Shown: positions 52,104 through 61,542, numbered from the stretch's first letter. The stretch is 64,000 nucleotides of DNA from UBA2030 sp049969475 (GCA_049969475.1 JBMFOU010000013.1:12014-76013); one strand, 5' to 3'. Notes: generated by a model from the sequence alone, not told the origin. A program made the numbers and translations.

Positions 52104-53393
52104 TCAAATGAGATCTGTTTGCCTGAGTGGAAGTTCCACTCTAAATTCGGCCCATTGTCCGGGTTCTGAGTAGGCGCTGATGTGCCCCTTGTGCTTTTGG
52201 ATTATCCACCAGGTGAGATACAAGCCCAGTCCGGTACCTTTGCGGTCTTCGAGGCCTTTTTGACGAAGCCGGCTGAATCGTTTAAATAGGGATGATGCCT
52301 GTTCGGGCGTAAAACCAACCCCCTGGTTTCTGATAAAAAACTGAAGGGTTTGATTTTCAATAAAGTACTTTATATTCACCTCCCCGTTTTCCAGACCATA
52401 TTTAATAGCATTGTCTATCAGATTGGTAAATACAATGCGCAGCAGGTCGGGGTCGGCTTCGAGGGTAAGGTCAGCAGGCCCTTCAATAATTATTCTGGTT
52501 CCTGATTTCTTAATGCGTGCATCAAGGTTTTGGATTACGAAGTCGAGAATATCGGAACGGAAATGAACATGGGGTTGCGGCTTGAAGCGCATCTCACCTG
52601 TCTCAAGCTGGGAAAGCCCGAGATAGTTCTGAATCATCCTAATCATATAATCCGACAGCTTGAGCATTTTGCTCACGGTATCTTTGCCTGCTTCATCTAC
52701 GGTGCCCATGTAGCCTTCGAGGTACATATGGCCCATGGTGGTAAGGGTGGACAGGGGGGCTTTCAGTTCGTGTGCCACAAAGCCCAGCATTTGAAGATAG
52801 TCGTTACGGGTTTTGGAGAGTTGGTCAATCATCCAGGCTTTTTCGATGAAAGCAGCTATGAGATCGAGAATCTCCCTTAGCACGCAGGCATGGCCTGAGG
52901 TAAAGGCTGATGGCTGACGAGAACTGAAAAACAAAAAACCCACGTTGCGGTTTTCAACACGCAAGGGAAGCGTCAAGTTGGAGCGAACGCCTTCTTCAAT
53001 CAGCAGGCGAGTGCTCGACGAACGGGGGTGAAAACGAAGGTAAGTGCCAAGGTCGTTGATGATTCGTATGCTGTTATCTTCAAGCAAATGCCGCAGAGTT
53101 GAGGTATTTAACCCAGCCGAATAGGTGTTATCGAGCCGCACCGGATGATAAGTTGCCTTGTGATAGGCAGCCGTAAGAGTTTCGCCATCAGCCGAAAGAA
53201 AGGAGAGACCGATACGATCCCGGGGGATGATTCCCTCGGTTCCTTCCCAAACCGTTTCAAAGGCTTCTTCAACTGTACGGCAGGCCAGCAGTTTCTGCCG
53301 CATGCTATTTATTTGGGCTTGTTCTTGTGCAGAAAGGGTATAAGCACAATCTTTATGCGAGAGAAACCAGGTGGTGTCAGGGTTTATCATCAT
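52104..53393 (-). CDS. GAF-domain sensor histidine kinase
   Basis: A 429-residue cytoplasmic kinase without membrane segments. A GAF domain (about residues 35-190) is followed by HisKA with LGFVAHELKAPLSTL (His about 208) and an ATPase domain ending in KGTGLGLYLTWWIIQKHKG. The proline of the usual H-box phrase is shifted (HELKAP). There is no receiver, and no response regulator is adjacent. The ATG overlaps the stop codon of the GH13 gene by one base (TAATG), so the two are translationally coupled. The upstream-start ambiguity (MM) is trivial. Confidence 0.9.
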   Translation of the reverse strand: MMINPDTTWFLSHKDCAYTLSAQEQAQINSMRQKLLACRTVEEAFETVWEGTEGIIPRDRIGLSFLSADGETLTAAYHKATYHPVRLDNTYSAGLNTSTLRHLLEDNSIRIINDLGTYLRFHPRSSSTRLLIEEGVRSNLTLPLRVENRNVGFLFFSSRQPSAFTSGHACVLREILDLIAAFIEKAWMIDQLSKTRNDYLQMLGFVAHELKAPLSTLTTMGHMYLEGYMGTVDEAGKDTVSKMLKLSDYMIRMIQNYLGLSQLETGEMRFKPQPHVHFRSDILDFVIQNLDARIKKSGTRIIIEGPADLTLEADPDLLRIVFTNLIDNAIKYGLENGEVNIKYFIENQTLQFFIRNQGVGFTPEQASSLFKRFSRLRQKGLEDRKGTGLGLYLTWWIIQKHKGHISAYSEPGQWAEFRVELPLRQTDLI

Positions 53394-55099
53394 TAATCAT
53401 TAAATAACCAGACAAATCCGTAGGGTTCAAAGGTAAACAATTCTCCTTGATGGAGCTGCGCTCCATAGGAGAACACCCATTTCTGCGGGTGAGCCCTAGC
53501 CGAATGCCTGATGATGACGGGCTTATCTGAAAGATTGTGAACAGCCAGTAATTCCTCGTTTTTATATACTCTTCGAAAAGCGAGTACGTGGGATGGTAAG
53601 GATTCGAGCGAGGTTTCCCATTCCAGTGCACCCTGGCCAAATACCTGCCGTTGTTTACGTAGGCTGAGCATCTGGCGTAATGCATTAAAAATCCTGGAAG
53701 AGAAAGAATTGGGATCGCTGAGTTGCTTCTCTGCCCAGGCCCAATCGATAGGCCCTCTTACATAAAACCGGCTATCGGGGTGCCCGGTAATCTGGGTCAT
53801 ATGGTTGAACCATGCCTCGTCGTTGCCTTTTCCCAGCTCGTCTCCATAATAAATCACCGGAGTTCCGGGCAAGGTGAGCATAATGCTGTACGCCTGCAGC
53901 ACCCTTCGTTCGTCGAAGCGGAAAAGCTCGGCCAAGCGGGCCGAGATGCCTTCACCTTCACGAAAATTCCAGCGCATATCGTGTCGGTAATGGGTATTCA
54001 TGATATCGCGTTCAGCAGGAGTTACCATTTCGAGCGTCAGTTCATCGTGCAGGCGGAGAAAGGTAAACCATTGGCAGGAAGAAGGAATAGGAGGGGTTAC
54101 TTCGGCGCTCAGTACCTGCTGCACGGGTTTGGCATCAGCTGTAGCCATGCTGATGAATATCTGGGGCATGAGCGGAAAATGATAACCCGCATGACATTCA
54201 TCGCCATCACCAAAATATTTTACCACTTCTTTGGGAGGTTGACAGGCCTCGGCCAGAAGGAGGGTGCCCGGGCGCAAGAAATCGAGCAATGCCCGAAAAA
54301 ATTTCACGATGGTATGCGTTTGGGGCAAGTTTTCGCAATCGGTGCCATCTTCTTTCCAGATAAAAGGAATAGCATCGGCCCTGAAACCATCCACACCCTG
54401 GCTTAGCCAGAAAGCAAGGATACGACTAATTTCGAGCAGCACTTTGGGATTGCGGTAATTCAGATCGGGTTGAAATTCGTAGAACCGGTGAAAATAATAC
54501 CAACCATTGTCGTATTCCCAATTGCTGGGACACAGGCCTTTGAAAAGCAAGCGGGTTTCTTTGTATAAGTTGGTGTCTTTGTTCCAAATATAATAATCCC
54601 GGTAAGGGTTGTCGGGGCCTTTTCGCGATTCAACAAACCATGGATGTTCGTTCGAGGTATGGTTCATGGCAATATCGAAGATGACCCGTATTCTTCGGGC
54701 ATGAACCTCGTTCAGAAAACTACGAAACAACTGACGTGTACTTTCAGCAGGCGTATCTGGAGGCAATGAAAAAAGCTCTCGCCGGATACTGCGATAGTCG
54801 CGTATATCAAAACCTGCATCGCGCATGGGAGAATCGAGGATGGGTAGCAACCATAACGTGTTGACCCCCAATGAGCAGATATAGTCTAATTTTTCTGTAA
54901 GCCCCTGAAAATTTTTATTGAATAAGTCAACGTAGAGAGAGTAAATAACCGCGCTCTTGTACCATTGGCTTTCAGCAGGTTCAAGTTGCAGACTCTTTTT
55001 TAATGCTTTTAATTCGTCGATGAAATCGTGAATAAGTTCCGACTTTTGAAATCCATAAAGTGATGTAAACAGCTGTATAAGAGTGTTTTCCGTTTGCAT
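53393..55099 (-). CDS. Glycoside hydrolase family 13 enzyme, trehalose synthase (TreS)-like
   Basis: A 568-residue cytoplasmic GH13 enzyme. The N-terminal barrel has GVNTLWLLPILDSPMRDAGFDI and VIFDIAMNHTSNEHPWF. GVDGFRADAIPF has the nucleophile Asp, LLLAEACQPP the acid/base Glu, and LHDELTLEMVTPAERD the stabiliser Asp. Segments GDGDECHAGYHFPLMPQIFISM and HDELTLEMVT are characteristic of TreS, which interconverts maltose and trehalose. The RDGVRTPMQW block expected near 380-420 is replaced by an unlike stretch, so activity might differ. It is co-transcribed with the GAF kinase. Confidence 0.85.
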   Translation of the reverse strand: MQTENTLIQLFTSLYGFQKSELIHDFIDELKALKKSLQLEPAESQWYKSAVIYSLYVDLFNKNFQGLTEKLDYICSLGVNTLWLLPILDSPMRDAGFDIRDYRSIRRELFSLPPDTPAESTRQLFRSFLNEVHARRIRVIFDIAMNHTSNEHPWFVESRKGPDNPYRDYYIWNKDTNLYKETRLLFKGLCPSNWEYDNGWYYFHRFYEFQPDLNYRNPKVLLEISRILAFWLSQGVDGFRADAIPFIWKEDGTDCENLPQTHTIVKFFRALLDFLRPGTLLLAEACQPPKEVVKYFGDGDECHAGYHFPLMPQIFISMATADAKPVQQVLSAEVTPPIPSSCQWFTFLRLHDELTLEMVTPAERDIMNTHYRHDMRWNFREGEGISARLAELFRFDERRVLQAYSIMLTLPGTPVIYYGDELGKGNDEAWFNHMTQITGHPDSRFYVRGPIDWAWAEKQLSDPNSFSSRIFNALRQMLSLRKQRQVFGQGALEWETSLESLPSHVLAFRRVYKNEELLAVHNLSDKPVIIRHSARAHPQKWVFSYGAQLHQGELFTFEPYGFVWLFND

Positions 55100-55244
55100 G
55101 ATGAATAAAAAAGCTCGTTTGAAGGTTTTTGCGAAATTACGGAAAGACTTTGGCTCAGCCAGCCCTCAAATTAACCGAGATTACCGCAAATTATTCATAA
55201 TGATTGCAAGTAATTGGTTATCAAGAAAAAATGTTGTTTTGGTT

Positions 55245-56768
55245 TTACCATGAAATGGCTACCGAGAGCCTGCCCCATTTGTGCCAGCGTCGGAAAGTAT
55301 CGAACTCTGGGCTAATCATGTACATCGAAAAAGCCACGCTGAGCCCATTAAAGGATGCCGACACTCCGCCACTCCCACCAATAACATAGCGACTGAGGTC
55401 TTTTTCGCGAATGGTATAGGGGCTTGAGTGGTTAAACATGCCCCCTTGAAGCGTAGCGTCATAAAAAATGGCCGTAGCTTGAAGTCGGGCAAAAGCCTCC
55501 AGCTGAGTTTTACGAAAGACTTCGCCCCACATGCCGGGTCGGAAAGCCTCTGGCAGATCGTCGCTATAGCGCCGGTCGAAGCGGGCAAAGCGATAAGCCA
55601 GTCCGGCAAAAGCATTGTTATAGAGCGTCCCTGCGTTGAGGCCGGCATCAACGGTTAGGTCGTGGCCGGGCGTAAAGAAAATGGATTTTTCTGACAGAAT
55701 GCTGTATTTCAATACTATATCATCCCTTATCTGGTTCTCCCAACCCACCGGTTCCTTAGCCGAGCTGTGAATAAACTTTTGCACCTGCCCTCCATAGGCA
55801 TGGGGTCCTATGATACCCACATCCAGCGAGGACTGAAGCCTGAGTCGTCGACGGGGATCGTTGGAGATTTTGAAATTACCTATGGTGAGGTAAGCTGCGA
55901 AAGGTCGATCGCCATATTGTATGCCCTCCCAGAAGGGATATTTGGCTGTGTAAAGGTTTTGACGGATTTGCAAGCCATAATAATCGACAGAAGCTTTGCG
56001 AGAGGGGAGAAGAAGCCGGCTTAGCGGAGCATGCTGCCAGGCCGGACTTATCCATTCACCCGTGGTCCCATTAGTATACCACATATCGGTACCGGCAAAG
56101 ATGTCGTTTTCAATTCCGAGGATAACCACCTTTTTACGACTGACAGCTCCCGCAAAAGCGGGTTCGGAATGGGTATAAGTGAATTCTGTTTTTCGTTCAA
56201 AAAAATGGGAAATACGAGCGCGAAGCCGTTGCATAAACCCCAGCGAATCGCGGGAGCGTGAAACAGGCATGGGCTCAACGGGTTGCACTAGAGGAGTTGA
56301 TTTTTTTACCCGGTAAATTTTTGGGGCAGGTGTGGGGCCTGGCGGAGTTTCCTTGTGTGTCTTACGTATCATCGGAGGCAACATTGACCCTACCCATTCA
56401 GGTGCCTTGTTGCCTTCGAAAATAAAAATTCCATAGGGAGCAGATAGTTTGCGTGTGTCGATTAATACCTCATACCCTGGATGAACCAGAAATTTCAAGA
56501 AGTTTCGATCGGTATTAATCTGTAACCATTCCAAAGAATCGGCGTAGCGTCGCCAGGTGGTGTTGACACGGGTTAGACTGTCACGAAAGGCAAAAAAAGC
56601 AGGCCCCATTTGCTGCTTTAAACTGTCCTCGTGGGTGAGCGTTGGGTAATAGAAAACAATACAGGGTTGACGGATTATAAGGGGTTCATGGGGCTCACTT
56701 TTCTCCTCGTGCCGGCATGCCATGAGCAGGAGCGTGAAGACTTCAAGGATGATCCAGAGCTTTCTCAT
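55245..56768 (-). CDS. Lipoprotein with N-terminal unknown domain and C-terminal LpxR-like lipid A deacylase domain
   Basis: A 507-residue protein in two parts. Residues 1-about 200: a lipoprotein signal (MRKLWIILEVFTLLLMAC) and a domain I do not recognise, with a proline-rich linker (TPPGPTPAPKIYR). From about residue 212: IENDIFAGTDMWYTNG, GDRPFAAYLTIG and GIIGPHAYGGQVQKFIH, the hallmarks of the outer-membrane beta-barrel LpxR, which removes the 3'-acyloxyacyl group of lipid A. The barrel continues to SVAISW at the end (aromatic last residue, as in outer-membrane proteins). Catalytic Asn/Asp and His are visible. LpxR is normally only about 300 residues, so the N-terminal half is extra. Confidence 0.78.
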   Translation of the reverse strand: MRKLWIILEVFTLLLMACRHEEKSEPHEPLIIRQPCIVFYYPTLTHEDSLKQQMGPAFFAFRDSLTRVNTTWRRYADSLEWLQINTDRNFLKFLVHPGYEVLIDTRKLSAPYGIFIFEGNKAPEWVGSMLPPMIRKTHKETPPGPTPAPKIYRVKKSTPLVQPVEPMPVSRSRDSLGFMQRLRARISHFFERKTEFTYTHSEPAFAGAVSRKKVVILGIENDIFAGTDMWYTNGTTGEWISPAWQHAPLSRLLLPSRKASVDYYGLQIRQNLYTAKYPFWEGIQYGDRPFAAYLTIGNFKISNDPRRRLRLQSSLDVGIIGPHAYGGQVQKFIHSSAKEPVGWENQIRDDIVLKYSILSEKSIFFTPGHDLTVDAGLNAGTLYNNAFAGLAYRFARFDRRYSDDLPEAFRPGMWGEVFRKTQLEAFARLQATAIFYDATLQGGMFNHSSPYTIREKDLSRYVIGGSGGVSASFNGLSVAFSMYMISPEFDTFRRWHKWGRLSVAISW

Positions 56769-56805
56769 ACGTGGATGCCGGCTTGTGTAATGGCTTTAAC
56801 GGAAG

Positions 56806-56837
56806 CAAAAGTAAAAGGTTGCAAGCAAGTCAGCAAA
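56806..56837 (-). promoter_or_regulatory. Predicted promoter of the LpxR-like gene
   Basis: The minus strand has TTTG (56834-56837), a 20-base gap and TACTTTTG (56806-56813). It is one of the best promoter matches in the window and lies 38 bases before the ATG. Confidence 0.6.
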
Positions 56838-57011
56838 CGTTTCAAGTGTCATAGCCTGAGGTGAGTAACACGTAGTTGTTGGGTTACATGTATCGAAACT
56901 AATCGTCAGGTTCAAAAGTTACTGATATATAAGTTCTTAAAAAATGATCGGTTCATAACCCAAACGAAATAAAGGTGGGAGCACAAAGCCCTTTTATTTC
57001 TTCTAAACCCG

Positions 57012-57049
57012 AAAAAAATCCGCTGCCTGTAGACTTTACCGGCAGCGGA
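57012..57049 (-). terminator. Intrinsic terminator of the SSS symporter gene
   Basis: On the minus strand a perfect 9-base stem (TCCGCTGCC, 57041-57049, with GGCAGCGGA, 57019-57027) is followed by seven T. It is 26 bases after the symporter stop codon. The rest of the 306-base gap to the LpxR-like gene contains only that gene's promoter. Confidence 0.85.
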
Positions 57050-57074
57050 AACTTTTTCTGTGAATATTTTTCTT

Positions 57075-58772
57075 TTACCAGTAGATGGCGTAGAGGGCCA
57101 CCAGGATTAGTATCACAATCGTAGAGCCCAGGTTGAAAACGATATCTGTAGCAAAGGTCTTTTTAGTGAGTTCGATACCTTTTTCATCGAGTCCACCTTT
57201 GAGTTCGAAATAGCTGTAAATGGCCATAACAGCCATGGTGAGAAGGCAGGTAATTCCCATTTGGTCCATCCAGGGAAGGGTAGGGAAAAGGCTTTCGAGG
57301 GCTGTACCATTGAGCCAGCCATTCTGCCCCACTTTGAAATAGAAGGCCACCACAATGCTGAACAGAGCTCCAAAAATGGCTGATTTGTTAGTGGCCCGGC
57401 GGTAAAATAAGCCCATGAGGAAGATAGCCAAAATTCCGGGACTCACAATGCCGGTGTATTCCTGAATATACTGGAAGGCCTGTTTGATGTTGCCCAGCAA
57501 AGGAGCCATGAAAATGGCGATGACTAGGGCCACGGCGGCGGTTATCCGACCTGTTCTTACCAGTTCGCTTTCAGAAGCTTTAGGCGAAAAATAGGGTTTG
57601 TAGATATCCATGGTAAATATGGTACTGGTACTGTTGAGCATAGATGCAAGAGAGGAGACAATAGCGGCAACCAATGCGGCTACAACCAGTCCTTTTAGCC
57701 CCGTGGGGATGAAATGGCTCACCAACCAGGGATAGGCCCGGTCATTGTCCACCTGGCCCATAGCATTGAAGAAAGTATTGTCGGCCACGCCCTGGGTGAT
57801 ATGTCCACTCGGATCCATGTTGATTACAAAAGCTATGATACCCGGGATAACCACAATCAACGGTATGATAAGTTTGAGGAAGGCAGCAAAGACAATCCCG
57901 CGCTGGGCCTCGTTGAGCGATTTGGCCGCCAGCGTACGCTGTATAATGTATTGGTTGAATCCCCAGTAATAAAGATTGGCCACCCACATGCCTCCTACCA
58001 GCACAGCCAGTCCAGGAAGGTAAGTATATGCATCTTCACCATTGGGTGTGAAAATTTCTCCTTTCTGAATAATCATGGAGAATTTTTCGGGTACTGCCTG
58101 GTAAATATGTTTTATCCCACTGACAAAACTCCCATCGGGAGAGACATGCCCTAAGGCGATAAAGGTTGTGAGCAATCCACCACCAATAAGCAATGCCACC
58201 TGAATAACATCGGTCCAGGCTACTGCGCTTAACCCACCCCATAGCGAATAGGCTGCTGCAAAAAGAGCAAGGCCGATAATAGCATAAATAATTAAACTCC
58301 CATCTCCTGTTCCTACAATGGTGTCCAGCGCTTTGCTTCCCAGAAATAATACAGAAGTGAGGTTAACAAAAATAAATAAGGCCAACCAGAAAACAGCCAA
58401 AATCGATTTGAGTTGGGTGCTGTAGCGTTTTTCTATGAATTCGGGAATGGTGTACAAGCCTTTTTCTATGAATATGGGTAGGAAAAACTTCCCTACAATG
58501 ATAAGGGAGAGGGCGGCCATCCATTCATAGGAGGCAATCGCCAGCCCTATAGCAAAACCCGAACCCGACATCCCAATAAATTGCTCGGCCGAAATGTTGG
58601 CTGCAATGAGTGAGGCGCCTATGGCCCACCAGGGCAGCGACTTGCTTGCCAGAAAATAATCCTGCGAGGTTTTTTGCGTCCCTTTTCGTGTACGCGATAC
58701 CCATAGGCCTACACCGATAATGGTTATAACATAGGCCACAAAAATGACATAATCGATGAATGAGAATTTCAT
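57075..58772 (-). CDS. Sodium/solute symporter, SSS family (sugar type)
   Basis: A 565-residue sodium symporter with about fourteen helices. GASLIAANISAEQFIGMSGSGFAIGLAIASYEWMAAL is the SSS signature near the sodium site. The opening MKFSFIDYVIFVAYVITIIGVGLW is the first helix, and an NQYIIQRTLAAKS segment resembles SGLT-type carriers. The frame continues to 58817, but the ATG at 58772 starts the helix. It is divergent from a galactose mutarotase gene, so uptake of galactose, glucose or a similar sugar is likely. Confidence 0.9.
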   Translation of the reverse strand: MKFSFIDYVIFVAYVITIIGVGLWVSRTRKGTQKTSQDYFLASKSLPWWAIGASLIAANISAEQFIGMSGSGFAIGLAIASYEWMAALSLIIVGKFFLPIFIEKGLYTIPEFIEKRYSTQLKSILAVFWLALFIFVNLTSVLFLGSKALDTIVGTGDGSLIIYAIIGLALFAAAYSLWGGLSAVAWTDVIQVALLIGGGLLTTFIALGHVSPDGSFVSGIKHIYQAVPEKFSMIIQKGEIFTPNGEDAYTYLPGLAVLVGGMWVANLYYWGFNQYIIQRTLAAKSLNEAQRGIVFAAFLKLIIPLIVVIPGIIAFVINMDPSGHITQGVADNTFFNAMGQVDNDRAYPWLVSHFIPTGLKGLVVAALVAAIVSSLASMLNSTSTIFTMDIYKPYFSPKASESELVRTGRITAAVALVIAIFMAPLLGNIKQAFQYIQEYTGIVSPGILAIFLMGLFYRRATNKSAIFGALFSIVVAFYFKVGQNGWLNGTALESLFPTLPWMDQMGITCLLTMAVMAIYSYFELKGGLDEKGIELTKKTFATDIVFNLGSTIVILILVALYAIYW

Positions 58773-58919
58773 AATGGTGCTGGCTTTTACGATTAGGTAA
58801 TTTCTATTTCGGCGCAAGTTATAAATATTTTCATTTCACTGGCAGATTGTAAAAAATACAATTTAAAATATTCGGTAATCTTTACTAATTTTCGGCACTC
58901 ATCGCTAAACCTCTTTGTT

Positions 58920-60050
58920 ATGTTTGTTACCAACGACTTTAAACTTGTAATCACCCTTCTGGCCATATTTACCTTATTCATCGCTTGTAAACGGAATAAC
59001 AACATGGAAATCATGCAAAAACAATGGGGTACGGTGGAAGGAAAACAAGTGCTACTGTTTACCCTTACCAATGGCCATGGTATGAAGGCCACAATCACCA
59101 ACTATGGAGCCATTGTCCAATCGCTCTGGATGGCTGATAAGGATGGAAATGTGGAAGATATCGTCCTGGGCTTTGATAGTCTGGATGGATACCTTAAAGA
59201 TTCACCCTATTTTGGAGCCATTGTAGGCCGCTATGGAAATCGCATCGGTATGTCCCGTTTTGTGCTCGATGGGAAGCAATATCAGGTAACGGCCAATGAT
59301 GGACCTAACCATCTCCACGGCGGTTTGAAAGGATTTGATAAGGTAGTATGGGATGCCCGGCCATTTATGGATTCAATCGGCCCCTGCCTGGAACTTCATT
59401 ATCTAAGCCGCGATGGAGAAGAGGGTTACCCGGGCAATCTGGAGGTTTATGTAACCTATTGCCTGACTCATAACAATGAACTACGCATCGACTATCGGGC
59501 CACTACCGACCAACCTACCGTGGTTAACCTTACGCACCATGGCTATTTCAATCTGAGCGGCAATGCCCGTCGCAGTATTTTGGACCACAAATTGCAAATC
59601 ATGGCCGATAATTACACCCCTGTAGACAGTCTGCTAATTCCTACAGGCGAAATTAAACCTGTGGAAGGCACTCCGTTCGACTTTCGCCAGCCCAAAACCA
59701 TTGGTCGTGATATTCAAAAGGTATTCAATAAAAAACCAGGCTTTGACAACAACTTTGTGCTGCGCAGTGGGAGCGAACGGTTTAGAAAGGTGGCCCTATT
59801 GTCGGATACCGTGAGCGGACGTGCCTTAGAACTATGGACCGACCAGCCGGGCTTACAGTTTTATTCCGGTAACTTCCTCGATGGAACCCTGGAAGGAAAA
59901 AACGGGACGATTTATCCGCAATACTGGGGACTGTGTCTCGAAACCCAGCATTTTCCTGATAGTCCCAACAAACCCTGGTTCCCTTCTGTGGTCTTACGGC
60001 CCGGCGAAGAATATCAATCGACCACTGTTTACAAATTTTTTGTAGAGTAA
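58920..60050 (+). CDS. Aldose 1-epimerase (galactose mutarotase), lipoprotein
   Basis: A 376-residue mutarotase that interconverts alpha and beta anomers. The N-terminus has a lipoprotein signal (LLAIFTLFIAC), so the enzyme acts at the envelope, where it could prepare sugars for the symporter encoded divergently 147 bases away. Catalytic residues are the histidine in LTHHGYFNLSG and the glutamate in LCLETQHFPDSPN. ATITNYGAIVQSLWM and GPNHLHGGLKGFDKVVW are the standard family blocks. Confidence 0.92.
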   Translation: MFVTNDFKLVITLLAIFTLFIACKRNNNMEIMQKQWGTVEGKQVLLFTLTNGHGMKATITNYGAIVQSLWMADKDGNVEDIVLGFDSLDGYLKDSPYFGAIVGRYGNRIGMSRFVLDGKQYQVTANDGPNHLHGGLKGFDKVVWDARPFMDSIGPCLELHYLSRDGEEGYPGNLEVYVTYCLTHNNELRIDYRATTDQPTVVNLTHHGYFNLSGNARRSILDHKLQIMADNYTPVDSLLIPTGEIKPVEGTPFDFRQPKTIGRDIQKVFNKKPGFDNNFVLRSGSERFRKVALLSDTVSGRALELWTDQPGLQFYSGNFLDGTLEGKNGTIYPQYWGLCLETQHFPDSPNKPWFPSVVLRPGEEYQSTTVYKFFVE

Positions 60051-60113
60051 TATCTTTCACTATTGCCCATTAAATACTGAAAAATCGATTTTCGCAAAGC
60101 TAACTATTTAATA

Positions 60114-60159
60114 ATCCCTACTGCCCGAACTTTTTTACCGGTCAGTAGGGATTTTTTTT
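60114..60159 (+). terminator. Intrinsic terminator after the mutarotase gene
   Basis: A perfect 10-base stem (ATCCCTACTG, 60114-60123, with CAGTAGGGAT, 60143-60152) is followed by eight T. Confidence 0.85.
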
Positions 60160-60175
60160 GAGAAAGAGTGAATAA

Positions 60176-60222
60176 ATTATTTCATTTCGTAATTTTGCGA
60201 AATAATAAAATTATGAAATAAT
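60176..60222 (+). promoter_or_regulatory. Promoter of the five-gene envelope/thiol operon with three operator half-sites
   Basis: A -7 match TAATTTTG (60190-60197) is flanked by three copies of the 8-base half-site GAAATAAT: inverted at 60176-60183 and direct at 60199-60206 and 60215-60222. Outer copies form the perfect inverted repeat ATTATTTCAT / ATGAAATAAT (60176-60185 and 60213-60222). A smaller pair, ATTTCG / CGAAAT, straddles the -7 element. This is strong evidence for repressor control. The regulator is not in the window. Confidence 0.6.
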
Positions 60223-60450
60223 GCCATTCGGAATGAAGCAAAAATATCTGGCTGGTAGTTTGTTAATTAGAAGTCGGTTTCATGGACAACCTGGAGGCTT
60301 TTTAAGAGTTGGAAACGTTGAGCCTTGCTCCTTATGGCCATTCAGCCGGGTAAAGGCTTGTTCTACGAGCTTTCATTAGAAATTGCATTTGTTCATTATA
60401 ATAACCCTGAATCCTTGATGAAATCCATCAAACCTTTTAATCGAAGCTTT
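60223..60450 (+). other. Leader region before the operon, no supported gene
   Basis: The 228 bases between the operator and the chosen start of the first barrel gene contain a 52-codon frame (60221-60379) whose start codon lies in the third half-site. Its product matches nothing I know and ends before the next gene. A long untranslated leader is also possible. I therefore leave it as unassigned sequence. Confidence 0.35.
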
Positions 60451-61542
60451 ATGAAACAGCATTTTCTCTTCATTACCTGTATTATCCTTGGGTTGCAGAA
60501 TAATAATTCAAAGGCTGCAACCTTTCAATTATCGGATTCAACTTTTAGCCCCCATGGCCAGCCCATCATCCAGGTTTTTGGCAACTTCGAATTCAATGCT
60601 ACGAAAAATGTTCAGAAAGAATATGCTTTCTGGTTTGGACGGGCGCACTTCGGTTATCAATACGAGTTTAGCAGACAACTATCCGGCAAAATTATTCTAG
60701 ATGCCGGACGTCCAACTACTGTGGGAATTATCAATGTAAAGGATTCTCTGGGTAACAGTCTAAATGTCAGCAATTCTTCCCGCGAGGGCAGTTACTACAC
60801 TATGACCTTGAAATTTGCCTCGCTTCAATGGAAACCCACTGACTACTTAACCATAGAAGCGGGTTCAATCTTGCAAAACCATTATATCACACAGGAACGG
60901 TTCTGGGGCTACCGCTATCTGGCCGAAACCTTTCAGGACCGATACTACCACATTCCCAGTGCCGACCTGGGTTTTATAATGTATTATAAACCTTGTAAGC
61001 GCCTTTTGTTTGATTTTGCAATAACCAATGGCGAAGGATTCAGATTCAATCAGGATGAATACGGAGATGTAAAATTGGCGGGTGGCGTTGATTTTAACCC
61101 CGTCAAGGGCTTGCAGACCCGTATATATACCGATTACACAAAATCAGACAATCCTCTTAAGCCTGCTGCTCAGCAACTATTTTCAATTTTCGCGGGTTAT
61201 AAGATGGATGGCAAATTTCGAATTGGAGCAGAGTACAACTTTCGGAAAAATCATCTTAACGTCGATAAACATAGCCTCTATGGTTTTTCGCTTTATGGGA
61301 GTTTATCACTTGCAAAAAATATTGAGCTGTTTGGTCGATTCGACCAGCTTCAGGCCAACACCATAGAAGGGGAGTCGCAGAGTTGGTATTACTCCGGCAT
61401 GGGAAATGCCTTTATTGCAGGAATTCACTTTAACCCGGTGAAAGGAGTAAATCTTTCACTCAACTATCAGGGTTGGAAACCCAAAGATAATAATCTGGAT
61501 TTTCAGAATCATATACTTTTAAGTTTTGAGTATAAACTGTAA
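60451..61542 (+). CDS. Outer-membrane beta-barrel protein (porin-like)
   Basis: A 363-residue protein. After a signal peptide (MKQHFLFITCIILGLQNNNSKA) almost the whole chain alternates hydrophilic and hydrophobic residues in strands of about ten, each ending in aromatics (QVFGNFEFNATKN; FAFWF-like segments), and the last residues are SFEYKL. This is the pattern of a 14-18-stranded barrel such as a porin. The frame reaches 60325 with another ATG at 60418; the signal peptide favours 60451. The substrate is unknown. It is the first gene of the operon and has a one-codon gap to the next. Confidence 0.75.
   Translation: MKQHFLFITCIILGLQNNNSKAATFQLSDSTFSPHGQPIIQVFGNFEFNATKNVQKEYAFWFGRAHFGYQYEFSRQLSGKIILDAGRPTTVGIINVKDSLGNSLNVSNSSREGSYYTMTLKFASLQWKPTDYLTIEAGSILQNHYITQERFWGYRYLAETFQDRYYHIPSADLGFIMYYKPCKRLLFDFAITNGEGFRFNQDEYGDVKLAGGVDFNPVKGLQTRIYTDYTKSDNPLKPAAQQLFSIFAGYKMDGKFRIGAEYNFRKNHLNVDKHSLYGFSLYGSLSLAKNIELFGRFDQLQANTIEGESQSWYYSGMGNAFIAGIHFNPVKGVNLSLNYQGWKPKDNNLDFQNHILLSFEYKL

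Noticed and set aside
60221..60379. A 52-codon frame in the leader of the five-gene operon
   Set aside because: Its ATG lies within an operator half-site, the product resembles nothing I know and it has no clear support. I treat it as leader sequence.
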